Of a DNA stretch of 64,000 nt, positions 44,356 through 53,770 are shown piece after piece; position 1 is the stretch's first letter, and the number at the start of each line of letters is the position of its first letter. Origin of the DNA: an uncultured Gammaproteobacteria bacterium (GTDB lineage Bacteria > Pseudomonadota > Gammaproteobacteria > Pseudomonadales > Porticoccaceae). Under the pieces are notes generated by a model that ran no database searches, was not told the origin of the DNA, and was given only the letters and a program-made list of their open reading frames with translations. The position numbers and the translations under genes are program-made. Location: NCBI GenBank assembly GCA_913058345.1, contig CAJXQR010000005.1, positions 1 through 64,000 on the forward strand, given 5' to 3'.

Positions 44356-47302
44356 CCAGCTTAATATTCAAAAATTCAGAGGCATTTCTGACTATCTTTC
44401 ACTTGACCTTACAGCTGCGCTGACAGTGATATACGCACCAAACGGAACTGGTAAAACGAGTATTTGCGATGCATTAGAGTGGCTGCTCTGTGGCAGTATA
44501 GGGCGTTTAACTCTGCTGGATAAAAGTGAAGTAAGGTGCAGGTTCGGTAGTGAGGATATTGAATCTTTTTCTGAGGCAGTAATATCTCATAATCAAAAGC
44601 CATTCTCATTTAAAAGAGTGCTTGTAGATTCAGGTAGCCAGCTTTATTGGAAAGATCAGTTGTCTGATTATAAACAATCAACAGACCAAGAGTTGCTTAG
44701 GCAGATTGTCACTGCACTGCCTCCAAGCGGAAGTTCAAATAGAGCGAAAGTCGATTGGGTTCGATCAACTAGATTTTTGGAAACAGAATCCCTTAATTTG
44801 CTAATTGATAGTGATGATGAGTCCAACGATACAAGAAAATTGATATTTTCGAATTTGTTCGGTGTGAATGAGTATCAACGGTCTGAGAACAGTCTCAACA
44901 AAATATTGAGGAAGCTTCCTGCTCAAAGGACGATAGAAAAAGAAATAACAAAAGCGAATGATAAGATATCTGAATTTCAGAGCCTGATAGACAAGCAAAC
45001 TAATGAAAAAAGTGATGAATTTAAGGAGCATATTGTTAGATTGCTCAAAACTGTGTCGAAGAATATCGAGCTAGGGGAGCAAGAAATTTCCGCATTTGAT
45101 ATAGAGGATCAATATAAAAAACTGGAAATTGCGCTTGTTGAATATAGAGAGAGCATAGAGAAGAAAGTAACATCAGTAACTTTTGTCGAAAAGAACCTTA
45201 GTGCCCATGAGGATTGTGTTGTCAAGATTGAGAGTCAAAAAGACAAGATTAAGTCTAATGCAACCAGTCTTAGTAAAGTAACTGATAAACATAAGCAGGA
45301 AAAAGACGAGCTTGATAAGCTAAGAGAGGAGCATGCCGCTGATTCTAAATTGCTTGTCGATCTTTCCGAAACTCTTAAGAAGTTGGAAAATGAGTTCAGT
45401 AATGTTGATCTCCAGCTTGAAACTTTTATGCGGCCAATTGTAGATGGTTCAGAAATAGGGGATCGAAAAGAGAAAATTCTCGGCGCTATAGATCAAATGG
45501 ACAAAAATCTTGGCGAGTTGAATAATAGATATTCCCTTATTCTACAAAGCATTGAAAACCTACCGTTATGGGTTCAAAAAAGTGAATCTCTTAAAGGGCT
45601 GCAAAAAGAACTCAACGATATAGAAAGTCGCTTACCCAAAAAGGATGCTACGTCTCTCTCTGAAAAAGTATCAGAAGTTAAAATTCTACTTGATAGGTTA
45701 AGGTCATCGAGAGAAAAAGCTCTTGGTGAGCTTGAGCTTGTTATCACGTCAGGTAGAAAATATGTTGATGAACATGATGAAGTTAATGAATGCCCTTTGT
45801 GCGATCAAAAATACAACGATAATACAGAACTGAAAAATCGTATCGAAAGCAAATTTTCGAAGCTTTCAGCTCGCTCTCAAGAAGAAGCTGGTCTAGCTGC
45901 TGAACATAACGACCTGACAAAACAGCTACAGAATGAAAACAATCTCTTAAAGCGGTATAAAGATCTGGCAGCAAGTAAACATGCATTGATTGAAGAGCTA
46001 TCAGTATTCGAGGAAGGTTTTACGAGGCTCGGCGTGCACAAAGACGAACTGACTAATTCAGATTTGGTATCAAAAAAACTAGCAGATATACGTGATGAAC
46101 ATTCGAAGCAAATTAAGGAAGTCGGCGAAAAATGCAAACTGTATAGGGATGCGAGGAAAGCTCATGGTGAACTTGAGGATGCCCTGATACGCGCTCAATC
46201 ACTGTTTGCCCATTGGTCTGAGGTTGCGGGTGAGTTGGTGGTTGCTCCGAAATCAATTGATGATCTCAAAGTTTCGATAAAGGCTTTTGTTAGGGCTCTC
46301 GATGGTATTTTGGATATGACCAAGAAAACCATCGAGAAGAGATCGCTGCAAATTGATAGCCTAAGTGCAGAAATTGAAAAATTGGCAAAAGATAAAATCA
46401 GGCAAGAAGAAGAGTTGTTAGGTCTAAAGAAACAATTAGATGAATACTTACAAAAGCATGATGAGATAATGCGTAGGTGGAAAGACGTCAGCGATAGTGA
46501 TTATATTAGTAAGGCGAAATTAAAGGAAATAATTGAAAAGCATGAAGACAAAAAAAATGAATTAAACGAAGCTTTAGCTCTATTCAAAAAGGCAGGGGAA
46601 TATTTCGAGCGAATTAGAGAGGAAAAGAAAAAAGAGCAAGAGATCAGTGTAATTCGAAAGGAGTTGATGGCTACTAAGGTTGAATTGGAAGAGTGGTCCA
46701 ACCAAAGGGATGCTAGATTAACAATCGAAAAGGAGATAACAGTTATACAAGAACAAGTAAAAAAATTCGTCTCTAGAGAAATTAAGCCACTTTCTAACAC
46801 CATCAGCACAATGTATCTTCGTGCTCAAGGAAATAGATTCATTAATTCAATTTCTGCGGAACCCACTGAAAAGGGCCTGTTAAATTGGATAGCCGAGCTA
46901 GATGAAGAAGGAAACTCTTTCGACAAGATGCAGGCTTTAAGCCAAGGCCAAAGGCAAGACTTGGCACTATCGATTTTTCTAGCTAGGGCTCGCAGCTTGG
47001 GAGGAACATATTTTTTAGATGAGCCTTTAGCTCACCTTGATGATCTTAATAAGGTAGCTTTGCTGGATACATTGAGAGTGATTGTTTCTGAAGAGAATTC
47101 AGTGGCTAATTTGCGATTGGTTTTAACAACTGCCAGCAAAAACTTGCTTAGGCACTTAAGAGAAAAGTTCAGTCTTGTCGAGAAACATGATGGTAGTGCG
47201 GCTCTCCGTATTTATAAGATGTTAGGTAATCCGAAAATTGGTCTAGAAGTAGAAGACCCTGAAATTGTACATTCGCCTAATCGCTTATTGGTATCTCAAT
47301 AG
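44345..47302 (+). CDS. SMC/RecF-like ABC ATPase with CxxC hook (LmuB-like)
   Basis: 985 residues. N-terminus LNIQKFRGISDYLSLDL, Walker A APNGTGKTS (31-39); two long coiled coils (about 180-470 and 510-830) meeting at a hook NECPLCDQKY (C483, C486), half of a zinc hook as in Rad50; C-terminal signature ALSQGQRQDLALSIFLARA (about 864) and Walker B TYFLDEPLAHLDD (about 888). Such proteins dimerise through the hook and sense DNA ends or foreign replication. In Lamassu systems the homologous LmuB recognises phage or plasmid DNA and frees the effector. Last gene of the operon. Confidence 0.85.
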   Translation: MLIDQLNIQKFRGISDYLSLDLTAALTVIYAPNGTGKTSICDALEWLLCGSIGRLTLLDKSEVRCRFGSEDIESFSEAVISHNQKPFSFKRVLVDSGSQLYWKDQLSDYKQSTDQELLRQIVTALPPSGSSNRAKVDWVRSTRFLETESLNLLIDSDDESNDTRKLIFSNLFGVNEYQRSENSLNKILRKLPAQRTIEKEITKANDKISEFQSLIDKQTNEKSDEFKEHIVRLLKTVSKNIELGEQEISAFDIEDQYKKLEIALVEYRESIEKKVTSVTFVEKNLSAHEDCVVKIESQKDKIKSNATSLSKVTDKHKQEKDELDKLREEHAADSKLLVDLSETLKKLENEFSNVDLQLETFMRPIVDGSEIGDRKEKILGAIDQMDKNLGELNNRYSLILQSIENLPLWVQKSESLKGLQKELNDIESRLPKKDATSLSEKVSEVKILLDRLRSSREKALGELELVITSGRKYVDEHDEVNECPLCDQKYNDNTELKNRIESKFSKLSARSQEEAGLAAEHNDLTKQLQNENNLLKRYKDLAASKHALIEELSVFEEGFTRLGVHKDELTNSDLVSKKLADIRDEHSKQIKEVGEKCKLYRDARKAHGELEDALIRAQSLFAHWSEVAGELVVAPKSIDDLKVSIKAFVRALDGILDMTKKTIEKRSLQIDSLSAEIEKLAKDKIRQEEELLGLKKQLDEYLQKHDEIMRRWKDVSDSDYISKAKLKEIIEKHEDKKNELNEALALFKKAGEYFERIREEKKKEQEISVIRKELMATKVELEEWSNQRDARLTIEKEITVIQEQVKKFVSREIKPLSNTISTMYLRAQGNRFINSISAEPTEKGLLNWIAELDEEGNSFDKMQALSQGQRQDLALSIFLARARSLGGTYFLDEPLAHLDDLNKVALLDTLRVIVSEENSVANLRLVLTTASKNLLRHLREKFSLVEKHDGSAALRIYKMLGNPKIGLEVEDPEIVHSPNRLLVSQ

Positions 47303-47409
47303 CTGCATTGTACCACTTCATTACGGCAGACTGGCAATTCTGAGGATGGTTTGCTTGGTTCAATGTCCGCTTATGGCCGAAAGTTGCCATTTTCGGGCAA
47401 AAAGATAAT

Positions 47410-47429
47410 GCGGCCCCAACGGGGGCCGC
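47410..47429 (-). terminator. Terminator after the helicase gene
   Basis: GCGGCCCC/GGGGCCGC hairpin 14 bases past the helicase stop; on the minus strand it is followed by ATTATCTTTTT. It also stands between the convergent ABC-ATPase operon and the helicase. Confidence 0.85.
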
Positions 47430-47442
47430 GAATGATAAATGC

Positions 47443-49734
47443 TCAGTTTACCAACTGCCGTGCCAGCGCCACTTCCACCGAATCACCGTCCTGATTAAGG
47501 GCATCAAGCCCGGATTCCGGCACATCGCCAGAGGTGCTTTGGGAAACGGCGATTTTTTTCGCCATCAGCCCCAGGCAGGTCATCTGCGAGGTGGCGGCGT
47601 AGCCGAGGTAGATCACTTTGACCGGTTGCTTCTGGCCGATGCGCCAAGAGCGCCGGGCGGCCTGCTGCAGACTGTAGACGTTGTACCCGGACTGCATGAA
47701 TACAATGGTCGGGAACTCCAGCAGATCCAGCCCGGTCTTGACCAGTTCCGGGTTGGTGATGAGCACATCGATACCGCGGTCGAGCTTGTCGGTGATCCAG
47801 TCTTCCCGGCGGGAGGCATCCACGCTAGCGCGCAGTACCGCCACCTTGAAGCCTTCCTGCTCCAGCAGCACCTTCAGCCGAGACGTGGTGTCCCGTGTCC
47901 CGGTATAGACGCTGTAGACCAGCACCTTGCGATCGGCAGCCTTCTCCTCCCGGCAGATGTCAATCAGCTCCCGTTCCTTAGGCATGACGTCCAGATCAGT
48001 GAACAGTGACGGCGTAAACGCCAGCAAATCACAGGTGCGAGGGTGTTTGACCGTCTCTGCCCGAAAGCAAGTGTCTGGCCAGGCTAGGAGAACATTGAGC
48101 ACCACGCCCAGCAGCGTCGTGTCGCGGCGCGCCAGGGCCTGCTTCAACTCAGCGGTCAATTGCCCCGCCAGGCGGGAGTAGGCCTGTGCTTGCTCATTAT
48201 CCATAGCTACCTCGCGAAATTCCTCGTCATAGGGCGGTAGCACATTGCCACCAATATCCTTCAACTTGAGGAATACCGTGAACGGCAATACACAGCGCAA
48301 CACACCCTTGGGACCAAATCCGGGGGCCTTCACGGTTCGCACCGTGATCTTGCTGCCCTTGGCGGTTTTGTGGGCTGAGCCGTTGCTCTCGGAATAAATA
48401 TCCTTAAGCACACCGTGATCGCGCATAAACGCCATCGCGGCCGGCGTCAGACTACCTTGTTTACTGGGCCGGTAGCCGTCTTCGATCATTCGTCCGGGCA
48501 AGGCGCGGAACAGCAGATAAAAGATATCATCGCCGTAGCCGCCCATCAGGGTACCGGTGAGCAATAGTGTCTTGTGTGCCTTGGCCGCCAGTACACCCAT
48601 GGCCTGCCCCTGTGCGGAGCCAGCGTTCTTGTACTCGTGTGCCTCGTCGGCGATGAGCAGATCGAACGTGCCCTGCGGCAGGTAGCGTTTGACGAATTCC
48701 GAGGGTTGATAGCCCCCTTCACCAAAGCCGAACTCCATGTTGGCCATGGCCCGTTCCATCCGCTGGGCCTGGCGATCGGAAAATACCAGTTCACCATCAC
48801 TGTCCATCAGGTTGATGAACTCGTACAGATTGTCGCCCAGCATGGAGGCCAGGAACGATTCCCCAAAGGTTTTCATCAGCTTCTGGGCCGTGACCTCGCC
48901 GATGGTGGGAAGACGTTTCAATGCCTTCAGCACAGCCTGAGACTGGTCATTGACCGACAGGCGCCGGGGCCGCATCAGGGTCCACAGCGCCGAGGCACAG
49001 TGGCCACAGCTACGACGGGAGTCCTCCGCCTCCAGCTCAACTGGATTGATGGGCTCGCCGTCCAGATCGGTGATGACCTGACCACAATCGGGACAGGTAC
49101 CCACTTCGCCATGGTGGATACGCCGTCGTACAAACACCGGCTTCCAGTGAAAACCCATGCGCATGCGCACACGGCCCAGGACAAAGAATTCCAGTCCTTG
49201 GGAGGGCACGCCCAGTCGCTCGCGCAGCTTGAGGAGTTTGACCAGAGTGTCCGGGCCGTTGAGAACCCAGACCTTAGCATCGGCGACCGTCTCCTGGATT
49301 TCCCGTCGCCACTTGTAGACCAGGTGGGGAGGTGAGAGTACCAGGGTGCGGCGGTAGCCTTCGGCATTGAGGACGGCGGCCGTGGCAATGCCAACGGTCG
49401 TCTTGCCACAGCCCATTTCGCCATTGACGATGGCGGCCCGTTCACCACGATTGATCAGCAACTCGGTGACGGCATGAACCACGTCGGCCTGGGCGGGAAA
49501 CAGTTGCCGCTTCAGGCCGCCAAGAATGGTTTCACGGTATGCCCGTGCCTGCCCGGTATACACCGGGGGATTGGCGCGGTTGAGTGAATCCAGCAGTTCG
49601 TCACCGAATTCGGACACAAAGTCCGGCAGACTGATGTCGAGGGAGGAAGAATCTTGTTCGAGCAAGTCGCATTGGCCGACGGATTCAGAACAGGTGTTAT
49701 CAGCAGTGTTACCAGTAAAAGTATTGAGGGACAT
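47443..49734 (-). CDS. SNF2-type helicase/ATPase of the ICE
   Basis: 763 residues. Walker A GEMGCGKTT (104-112), DEAH box IADEAHEYKN (about 363-372), a zinc ribbon between them (CPDCGQ … CGHC, about 215-250), and the C-terminal motif VI region QQAARRSWRIGQKQPVKV, which is the SNF2 signature. The family is common in PFGI-like ICEs at this place; the role in transfer or replication is unknown. Its leader has a hairpin (49745-49800, GGGGCATGC/GCATGCCCC). Confidence 0.9.
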   Translation of the reverse strand: MSLNTFTGNTADNTCSESVGQCDLLEQDSSSLDISLPDFVSEFGDELLDSLNRANPPVYTGQARAYRETILGGLKRQLFPAQADVVHAVTELLINRGERAAIVNGEMGCGKTTVGIATAAVLNAEGYRRTLVLSPPHLVYKWRREIQETVADAKVWVLNGPDTLVKLLKLRERLGVPSQGLEFFVLGRVRMRMGFHWKPVFVRRRIHHGEVGTCPDCGQVITDLDGEPINPVELEAEDSRRSCGHCASALWTLMRPRRLSVNDQSQAVLKALKRLPTIGEVTAQKLMKTFGESFLASMLGDNLYEFINLMDSDGELVFSDRQAQRMERAMANMEFGFGEGGYQPSEFVKRYLPQGTFDLLIADEAHEYKNAGSAQGQAMGVLAAKAHKTLLLTGTLMGGYGDDIFYLLFRALPGRMIEDGYRPSKQGSLTPAAMAFMRDHGVLKDIYSESNGSAHKTAKGSKITVRTVKAPGFGPKGVLRCVLPFTVFLKLKDIGGNVLPPYDEEFREVAMDNEQAQAYSRLAGQLTAELKQALARRDTTLLGVVLNVLLAWPDTCFRAETVKHPRTCDLLAFTPSLFTDLDVMPKERELIDICREEKAADRKVLVYSVYTGTRDTTSRLKVLLEQEGFKVAVLRASVDASRREDWITDKLDRGIDVLITNPELVKTGLDLLEFPTIVFMQSGYNVYSLQQAARRSWRIGQKQPVKVIYLGYAATSQMTCLGLMAKKIAVSQSTSGDVPESGLDALNQDGDSVEVALARQLVN

Positions 49735-49838
49735 GATGATGCTCCATAAAAAATCGGGGCATGCATCTCCCCCAGCAGGGCGAAGGCATGCCCCAGGGGG
49801 TAGGAAGAACGACGGCTGGCGTCGCGGTAAAAAAGGAA

Positions 49839-50132
49839 TCAGTACTCGCTGGGCAACAGCAACGTCGTGACGCTACGATCCCATTCAGTGATGATCCAAA
49901 GCTTGAGATCCGGCCCGACGTCGTAGGACGACATCAATCGTCCTTCCGATGTCAGCGCCTCATCATTGAGCTGCTTGTCGTCGCCGCACAAATCGCCCCA
50001 GTCGCCATTGAGATGGCGCTGGAGATAAGGCACGGGATTGATAACTCCCCGTTGAATAAGATCGTTCACGCCTTGGGTCATGAGTACTTTGCCGGCTTGG
50101 AAGCGCGGTTGAGACAGTGTTACGAGTGCCAT
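49839..50132 (-). CDS. Conserved ICE hypothetical protein
   Basis: 97 residues from the ATG at 50132 with AGAGAGG upstream; the frame runs further but into its hairpin leader. Pattern ALVTLSQPRFQAGKVLMTQGVNDLIQRG then SYDVGPDLKLWIITEWDRSVTTLLLP. I recognise it only as a typical ICE small protein next to the helicase. No domain name, no signal peptide. Confidence 0.75.
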   Translation of the reverse strand: MALVTLSQPRFQAGKVLMTQGVNDLIQRGVINPVPYLQRHLNGDWGDLCGDDKQLNDEALTSEGRLMSSYDVGPDLKLWIITEWDRSVTTLLLPSEY

Positions 50133-50155
50133 GGTGATTACCTCTCTATATGAAA

Positions 50156-50190
50156 CGGGGCCACGGCACCCCACGGGGCGACTGGACCCC
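50156..50190 (-). promoter_or_regulatory. Tandem-hairpin leader of the 97-residue gene
   Basis: Two adjacent GGGG/CCCC hairpins (50187-50190 pairs with 50175-50178; 50169-50172 pairs with 50157-50160), preceded on the minus strand by TTCATCCACCCACC and followed by an AT-rich stretch and the ribosome site. The same plan occurs before the genes at 52061 and 56944. Confidence 0.55.
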
Positions 50191-50241
50191 GGTGGGTGGA
50201 TGAAACAAAGTGAAGCAATGACGGCGTGCCGCCGGAGATGA

Positions 50242-51351
50242 TCAGCGAATGGTCAACACCTGCCCCCGGGTGGGGGAGTCGGGTGTCATATCCCACGCGC
50301 GGATGATCGGTACGAAGCGATCGGTCAGGATGCGGGTCTCGGCGACCGAGCCGTCATCCCGTTCCCGGTACTCCGTGGTCAAGGATTTCTCCTTGTGGGT
50401 ATCGCCCTTGACGACCAAGACCTTGCCGGTTTTGGCAGTGACAACCCCTGAGATCGCGCCAGCCGCCAGGGCCAAAGCGAGATGCCAGTGGGAAAGGGCA
50501 CGTGCCGGAGGCCGCGGTATTCGCTGTGCGGCGCCCAGGTAGGTTTCGATGGCCGGCCACATGCCTTGCAGGCGGTGTACTTCGGCAGCGAATTGCTCCG
50601 GTTCGAGCGTGATGCGATAAAAATGCTCCGGGTTCGCTTGGGACGAGGGCACCGTGTAGGTCGGGCATGATCCGTCATCGGGCAACACGTCTACATCGAT
50701 GTCGCCCTGACCGGCCTGGAGCAATTGCTGTCGAACAGTCTTGGTGTCGCTTCCAGCCAGCTCCCGCTGACGTACCCGTCGACCGAAGATCACCACCTGT
50801 TTGAACTGGGTGTCCACCGCACGGTAGAGTCGCAGGTCGGCAAAGTGACGTGTCAGCCAGCCTACGAATTCGGCGTCGAGGACGTAGATCGGGATGATCA
50901 GCACCAGCACGCCGTCGTACTGCAACAGTGGCAGGGTGCGCTGGTAAAACAGCTTCTCCAGCCGTGGACGGCCTTTACCTGGATAACCGATATTGCCATC
51001 GGCACCGCGGTTCAGATCGCCGTAGGGCGGATTGAGCCACAGCAGTCCGAAGGACTGGCGGGAGATCAGTGTGTCCATCAGGTCACCCTGCAGACAGTGG
51101 TCAACGAGATTGCGCGCATGGGTGGCACGCTCGGTGTCGTACTCGACGGCGTAGACCGTGACCTGCTCCCGCCCAAGGGCATGAGCGGCTTCGGCAATCG
51201 CTACGCCTTCGCCAGCACAAGGGTCGAGAATGCACATGGTGCCCGACGATGGGGCCAGTGCGGACAGTGTCCGCTCCAGCGTCGATTCATCCGTGGGGAA
51301 GTAACCGTTTTTGATAAAGTTGCGGGCCAGCCGCGGAAACATAAGAGCCAT
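50242..51351 (-). CDS. DUF6094 protein, N6-adenine methyltransferase-like
   Basis: 369 residues. SAM-binding motif ILDPCAGEGVAIAEAA (41-56) and catalytic motif LNPPYGD (106-112), the NPPY box of N6-adenine DNA methyltransferases, both intact. The C-terminal part (about 200-369) is family specific. Such proteins are frequent in PFGI-type ICEs and may protect entering DNA from restriction; no cognate nuclease is adjacent. Confidence 0.88.
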   Translation of the reverse strand: MALMFPRLARNFIKNGYFPTDESTLERTLSALAPSSGTMCILDPCAGEGVAIAEAAHALGREQVTVYAVEYDTERATHARNLVDHCLQGDLMDTLISRQSFGLLWLNPPYGDLNRGADGNIGYPGKGRPRLEKLFYQRTLPLLQYDGVLVLIIPIYVLDAEFVGWLTRHFADLRLYRAVDTQFKQVVIFGRRVRQRELAGSDTKTVRQQLLQAGQGDIDVDVLPDDGSCPTYTVPSSQANPEHFYRITLEPEQFAAEVHRLQGMWPAIETYLGAAQRIPRPPARALSHWHLALALAAGAISGVVTAKTGKVLVVKGDTHKEKSLTTEYRERDDGSVAETRILTDRFVPIIRAWDMTPDSPTRGQVLTIR

Positions 51352-51381
51352 AACTCTCTCCTGGTAGCAGTGGTAAGAAAA

Positions 51382-51401
51382 GAGCCCGGAAGAACGGGCT
51401 C
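51382..51401 (-). terminator. Terminator after the 215-residue gene
   Basis: GAGCCCG/CGGGCTC with a 6-nt loop, 12 bases past the stop at 51414; followed on the minus strand by TTTTCTT. Confidence 0.85.
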
Positions 51402-51413
51402 GGTGGTAAAGCG

Positions 51414-52061
51414 TCAGGCGACCCGTTGAACGGATTTGTTCGGGACCGAGTCGGTCGGTGAGACCGTCAAGACACCGTTGCGAATCATGTCGCCCAATGC
51501 GTCAGTCAGGGCCGGTACATCCAGAACCAAGCGATGACCTTCCAGAGGCCCGAGAGCGACGGGAAGTTGGATCAGCATGTTTCGTGATTGCAGCAAGGCC
51601 AGTACCGGCTCGCGCCAGTGATCCAGCAGCGGCAATGGGCAGGTCTCTCGTACCAGCACCCAGAGGCGCTCGTATTGGCAGTTGCCCTTGGGCAATACCG
51701 CCAGTGCAAGGGTGTTCGCCTTGTCCGGGGTAATGCAGTGCCTGTCGAACAGCCACAGATGGACCATGGATCCAAACAGCGTGCGCCTGAAGGCGCGCGT
51801 GATGCGCTTTTCCAGCAGATCAGCATTGCCGATAAACACCGGGATGGACGATCCCTGTTCGGGGATAAGATGGAATTGATCCAGTCCGTCTTCGGCGCGA
51901 CCGAGGGTCAGCCGAGCCAAAAATTCCTGGACAGCGGTATCCCGCGCCCAGACGGACAGAAAGACCAGATTGCCGCTCTCGTCAGTGATGCAGCCATCGG
52001 CCATCAGGTCCGGGCATTCATCAAGGCGGTACAGCGGTTGTGGGGATAAAGGTGTGGGCAT
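51414..52061 (-). CDS. Conserved ICE hypothetical protein
   Basis: 215 residues, starts MPTPLSPQPLYRLDECPDLMADG. Features a pattern DQFHLIPEQGSSIPVFIGNADLLEKRI and a tail VLDVPALTDALGDMIRNGVL. No known domain visible to me, no signal peptide. It has its own tandem-hairpin leader and its own terminator, so it is a single-gene transcript. Confidence 0.75.
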   Translation of the reverse strand: MPTPLSPQPLYRLDECPDLMADGCITDESGNLVFLSVWARDTAVQEFLARLTLGRAEDGLDQFHLIPEQGSSIPVFIGNADLLEKRITRAFRRTLFGSMVHLWLFDRHCITPDKANTLALAVLPKGNCQYERLWVLVRETCPLPLLDHWREPVLALLQSRNMLIQLPVALGPLEGHRLVLDVPALTDALGDMIRNGVLTVSPTDSVPNKSVQRVA

Positions 52062-52082
52062 AGTGATGTCCTCTTGAGAAAA

Positions 52083-52120
52083 GAGGGGCGCCCATGCCTC
52101 AGGGGCGACAGGTGCCCCTT
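52083..52120 (-). promoter_or_regulatory. Tandem-hairpin leader of the 215-residue gene
   Basis: GGGG/CCCC hairpin (52115-52118 with 52102-52105) followed by a second G/C-rich hairpin (52097-52085), after TTTCATCCACCCC and before TCTTTTCTCAAGAGGA. Same plan as 50156 and 56962. Confidence 0.55.
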
Positions 52121-52154
52121 TGGGGTGGATGAAAATCGCGGGATGCGATGAGGA

Positions 52155-52763
52155 TCAGGCGGAAACCCGGTGCCAGTCCTGGGTCAGAGGTGCGAACTCG
52201 TAACCCAGAACACCGAGACGGTCGCGCTGCTGACGCAACACCCGGCGATCGACAGTGGCGTCGAGTTTGATGCTCTCGCCCAAAGGCCAGAGGGTGCCGA
52301 ACAGCGTGGCATCCGTGTCCTCCGGTATCGGTGTGTCTGTCATGGTCGAAGCAGAGGCGCCGAATGGCGTGGTATCGACCAGCGGATCACCGGACACTTG
52401 TTCCGTTGCCTCGATCGGAGCCGCGGCGATGGGTACCGGTGCCTGAGCTTCCTCATCAATAGGATCGACTTCCTGCGGGCTTAGCCGGTTGGCTTCGTCA
52501 CTGCTGAGAGGATCAATACTGGATAAGGTCATGCCGCCCAAATGGGCGCGAATCTCAATGACCATGCGTCCGCTGGTGTTGTACGTGGAAGGTCGAATCT
52601 CGGTGATGATGAAATCACCGTCGTATTTGCCTTCGTTGTACTGGTCCAGCTCGGCGTTCTTGATAACGAACTCACCGATGGAAGTGGTTAATCGGCCGAC
52701 ATTGAAATCACCGTTGCGACCGTGGATGGTGCGTATGGCCAATTGGCCGGAAAGATTAATCAT
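52155..52763 (-). CDS. DUF3275 family ICE protein
   Basis: 202 residues. Start INLSGQLAIRTIHGRNGDFNVGRLTTSIGEFVIKN and GKYDGDFIITEIRPSTYNTSGRMVIEIRA are the DUF3275 hallmark; the middle is an acidic Pro/Ala/Thr linker (about 90-150) and the end is a conserved LGVLGYEFAPL block. Function unknown, always in ICE/pathogenicity islands of this class. It lies 72 bp after the DUF3577 terminator. Confidence 0.88.
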   Translation of the reverse strand: MINLSGQLAIRTIHGRNGDFNVGRLTTSIGEFVIKNAELDQYNEGKYDGDFIITEIRPSTYNTSGRMVIEIRAHLGGMTLSSIDPLSSDEANRLSPQEVDPIDEEAQAPVPIAAAPIEATEQVSGDPLVDTTPFGASASTMTDTPIPEDTDATLFGTLWPLGESIKLDATVDRRVLRQQRDRLGVLGYEFAPLTQDWHRVSA

Positions 52764-52837
52764 GGAAGGTCTCCTTGAATGGGACGTGATCGGAAAGGCA
52801 CGGCGAAGCGCCTGAAGGATCGGAAGAAAATGACAAC

Positions 52838-52857
52838 AAGGCCCCGGTGGGGGCCTT
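52838..52857 (-). terminator. Terminator after DUF3577 gene
   Basis: AAGGCCCC/GGGGCCTT hairpin 10 bases past the stop at 52868, followed on the minus strand by GTTGTCATTTT. Confidence 0.8.
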
Positions 52858-52867
52858 GGGAGGATGA

Positions 52868-53368
52868 CTAGGCTGATACGGTTGTTTCAGCGTCGTCAGG
52901 GATGTCAGGCGCTGGTTCAGCGGAAGCATCCGAAGCATCGGGTGATGCCGCCTCGCCAGAACTCTCGGTTGATTTTGGTTCGGCCTTGTAGACCATTTCT
53001 CCATCAACCTTGATCCACTGGACGAAGAGCAGACGTGCTTTCAGGCTGATGCCCGGTTGCCCGGCCCGCTCGCCTTTGGTGTAGGTAAAGGTGTCGGTCC
53101 ACAGGTCGCCAAGGCGAAAGCCGATCAGCACCTTTTTGTCCGCTTCAACGGCTTCGGAACAACGGCGAATCAGGTGTTGCGCTTCAGTGCCGGAAACCCG
53201 GACATCGAAACGGCGATACTCAGGCGCATCGCTGGGACCATTGAGTGCTGCGATATCGCAGGCCAGGAAAGACTCGCCTTTGCGGGGGGTGACCTCGCGA
53301 ATACGATTCAGATACCCCAAGCCGGTGATATGCAGGTTGAAGAAAGTTTTTTCAGACGATGTAGGCAT
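52868..53368 (-). CDS. DUF3577 (STY4534 family) ICE protein
   Basis: 166 residues from the ATG at 53368, which has GGAG upstream. Start SSEKTFFNLHITGLGYLNRIREV, then FLACDIAALNG and YRRFDVRVSG, ending in an acidic Ser/Ala/Pro tail. The family resembles a single-strand-binding (OB) fold, and proteins of it sit in ICE accessory regions. It has one of the three copies of the three-hairpin RNA in its leader (170 bp before the ATG). Confidence 0.9.
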   Translation of the reverse strand: MPTSSEKTFFNLHITGLGYLNRIREVTPRKGESFLACDIAALNGPSDAPEYRRFDVRVSGTEAQHLIRRCSEAVEADKKVLIGFRLGDLWTDTFTYTKGERAGQPGISLKARLLFVQWIKVDGEMVYKAEPKSTESSGEAASPDASDASAEPAPDIPDDAETTVSA

Positions 53369-53538
53369 GGTTAATCTCCACAATAAGAATAGAAAATAAC
53401 GGAGATAAACCTGCCCTGGCGGGAGGAATACCCCCGCACGGGATGACGGATCGACAGATCCGGGAAGAGAAGGGTGCATCCATCATCGAAACGATGAGCG
53501 TTCGCGCGCGGGATGCCTGGGCGAACTGGGACGATCAA

Positions 53539-53612
53539 CGCGGTCGGAACCGCGCCGTAGCCTTAAGGATCGTGGCTACCTGGGCATGTCGCTGGCGGAG
53601 CAGCGGAACATG
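53539..53612 (-). ncRNA. Three-hairpin leader RNA, copy A (radC RNA motif candidate)
   Basis: Minus-strand leader of DUF3577. Hairpin 1: CATG…GCTG arms 53585-53594 with 53601-53612; 5-nt linker CTGGG; hairpin 2: GTAGCC/GGCTAC (53557-53562, 53574-53579), 11-nt loop; hairpin 3: CGCGGT/ACCGCG (53539-53544, 53549-53554), tetraloop CGGA (plus-strand sense). Stem 3 differs from copies B and C at several pairs and stays paired. Confidence 0.8.
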
Positions 53613-53734
53613 CTCATAGTGTTACGTCAGTGTGTGTGGCGCGCGCGTATCTAAGGGACATTGCCCGAGCCCCATTATTGTTGGCAGTGTTTGGGAAGGT
53701 AAGTGGTCTCCGTGGCTGGGTGTGGAAAAAGAAA

Positions 53735-53754
53735 AAGCCCCCGATGGGGGGCTT
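53735..53754 (-). terminator. Terminator after DUF3085 gene
   Basis: AAGCCCCC/GGGGGCTT-type hairpin 16 bases past the stop at 53771, with TTTTCTTTTT on the minus strand: a strong intrinsic terminator. Confidence 0.9.
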
Positions 53755-53770
53755 GAGGACAGGCCGCTTT

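Noticed and set aside
48574-49335. 253-codon plus-strand frame
   Set aside because: Shadow of the helicase, His/Gln-rich with no motif.
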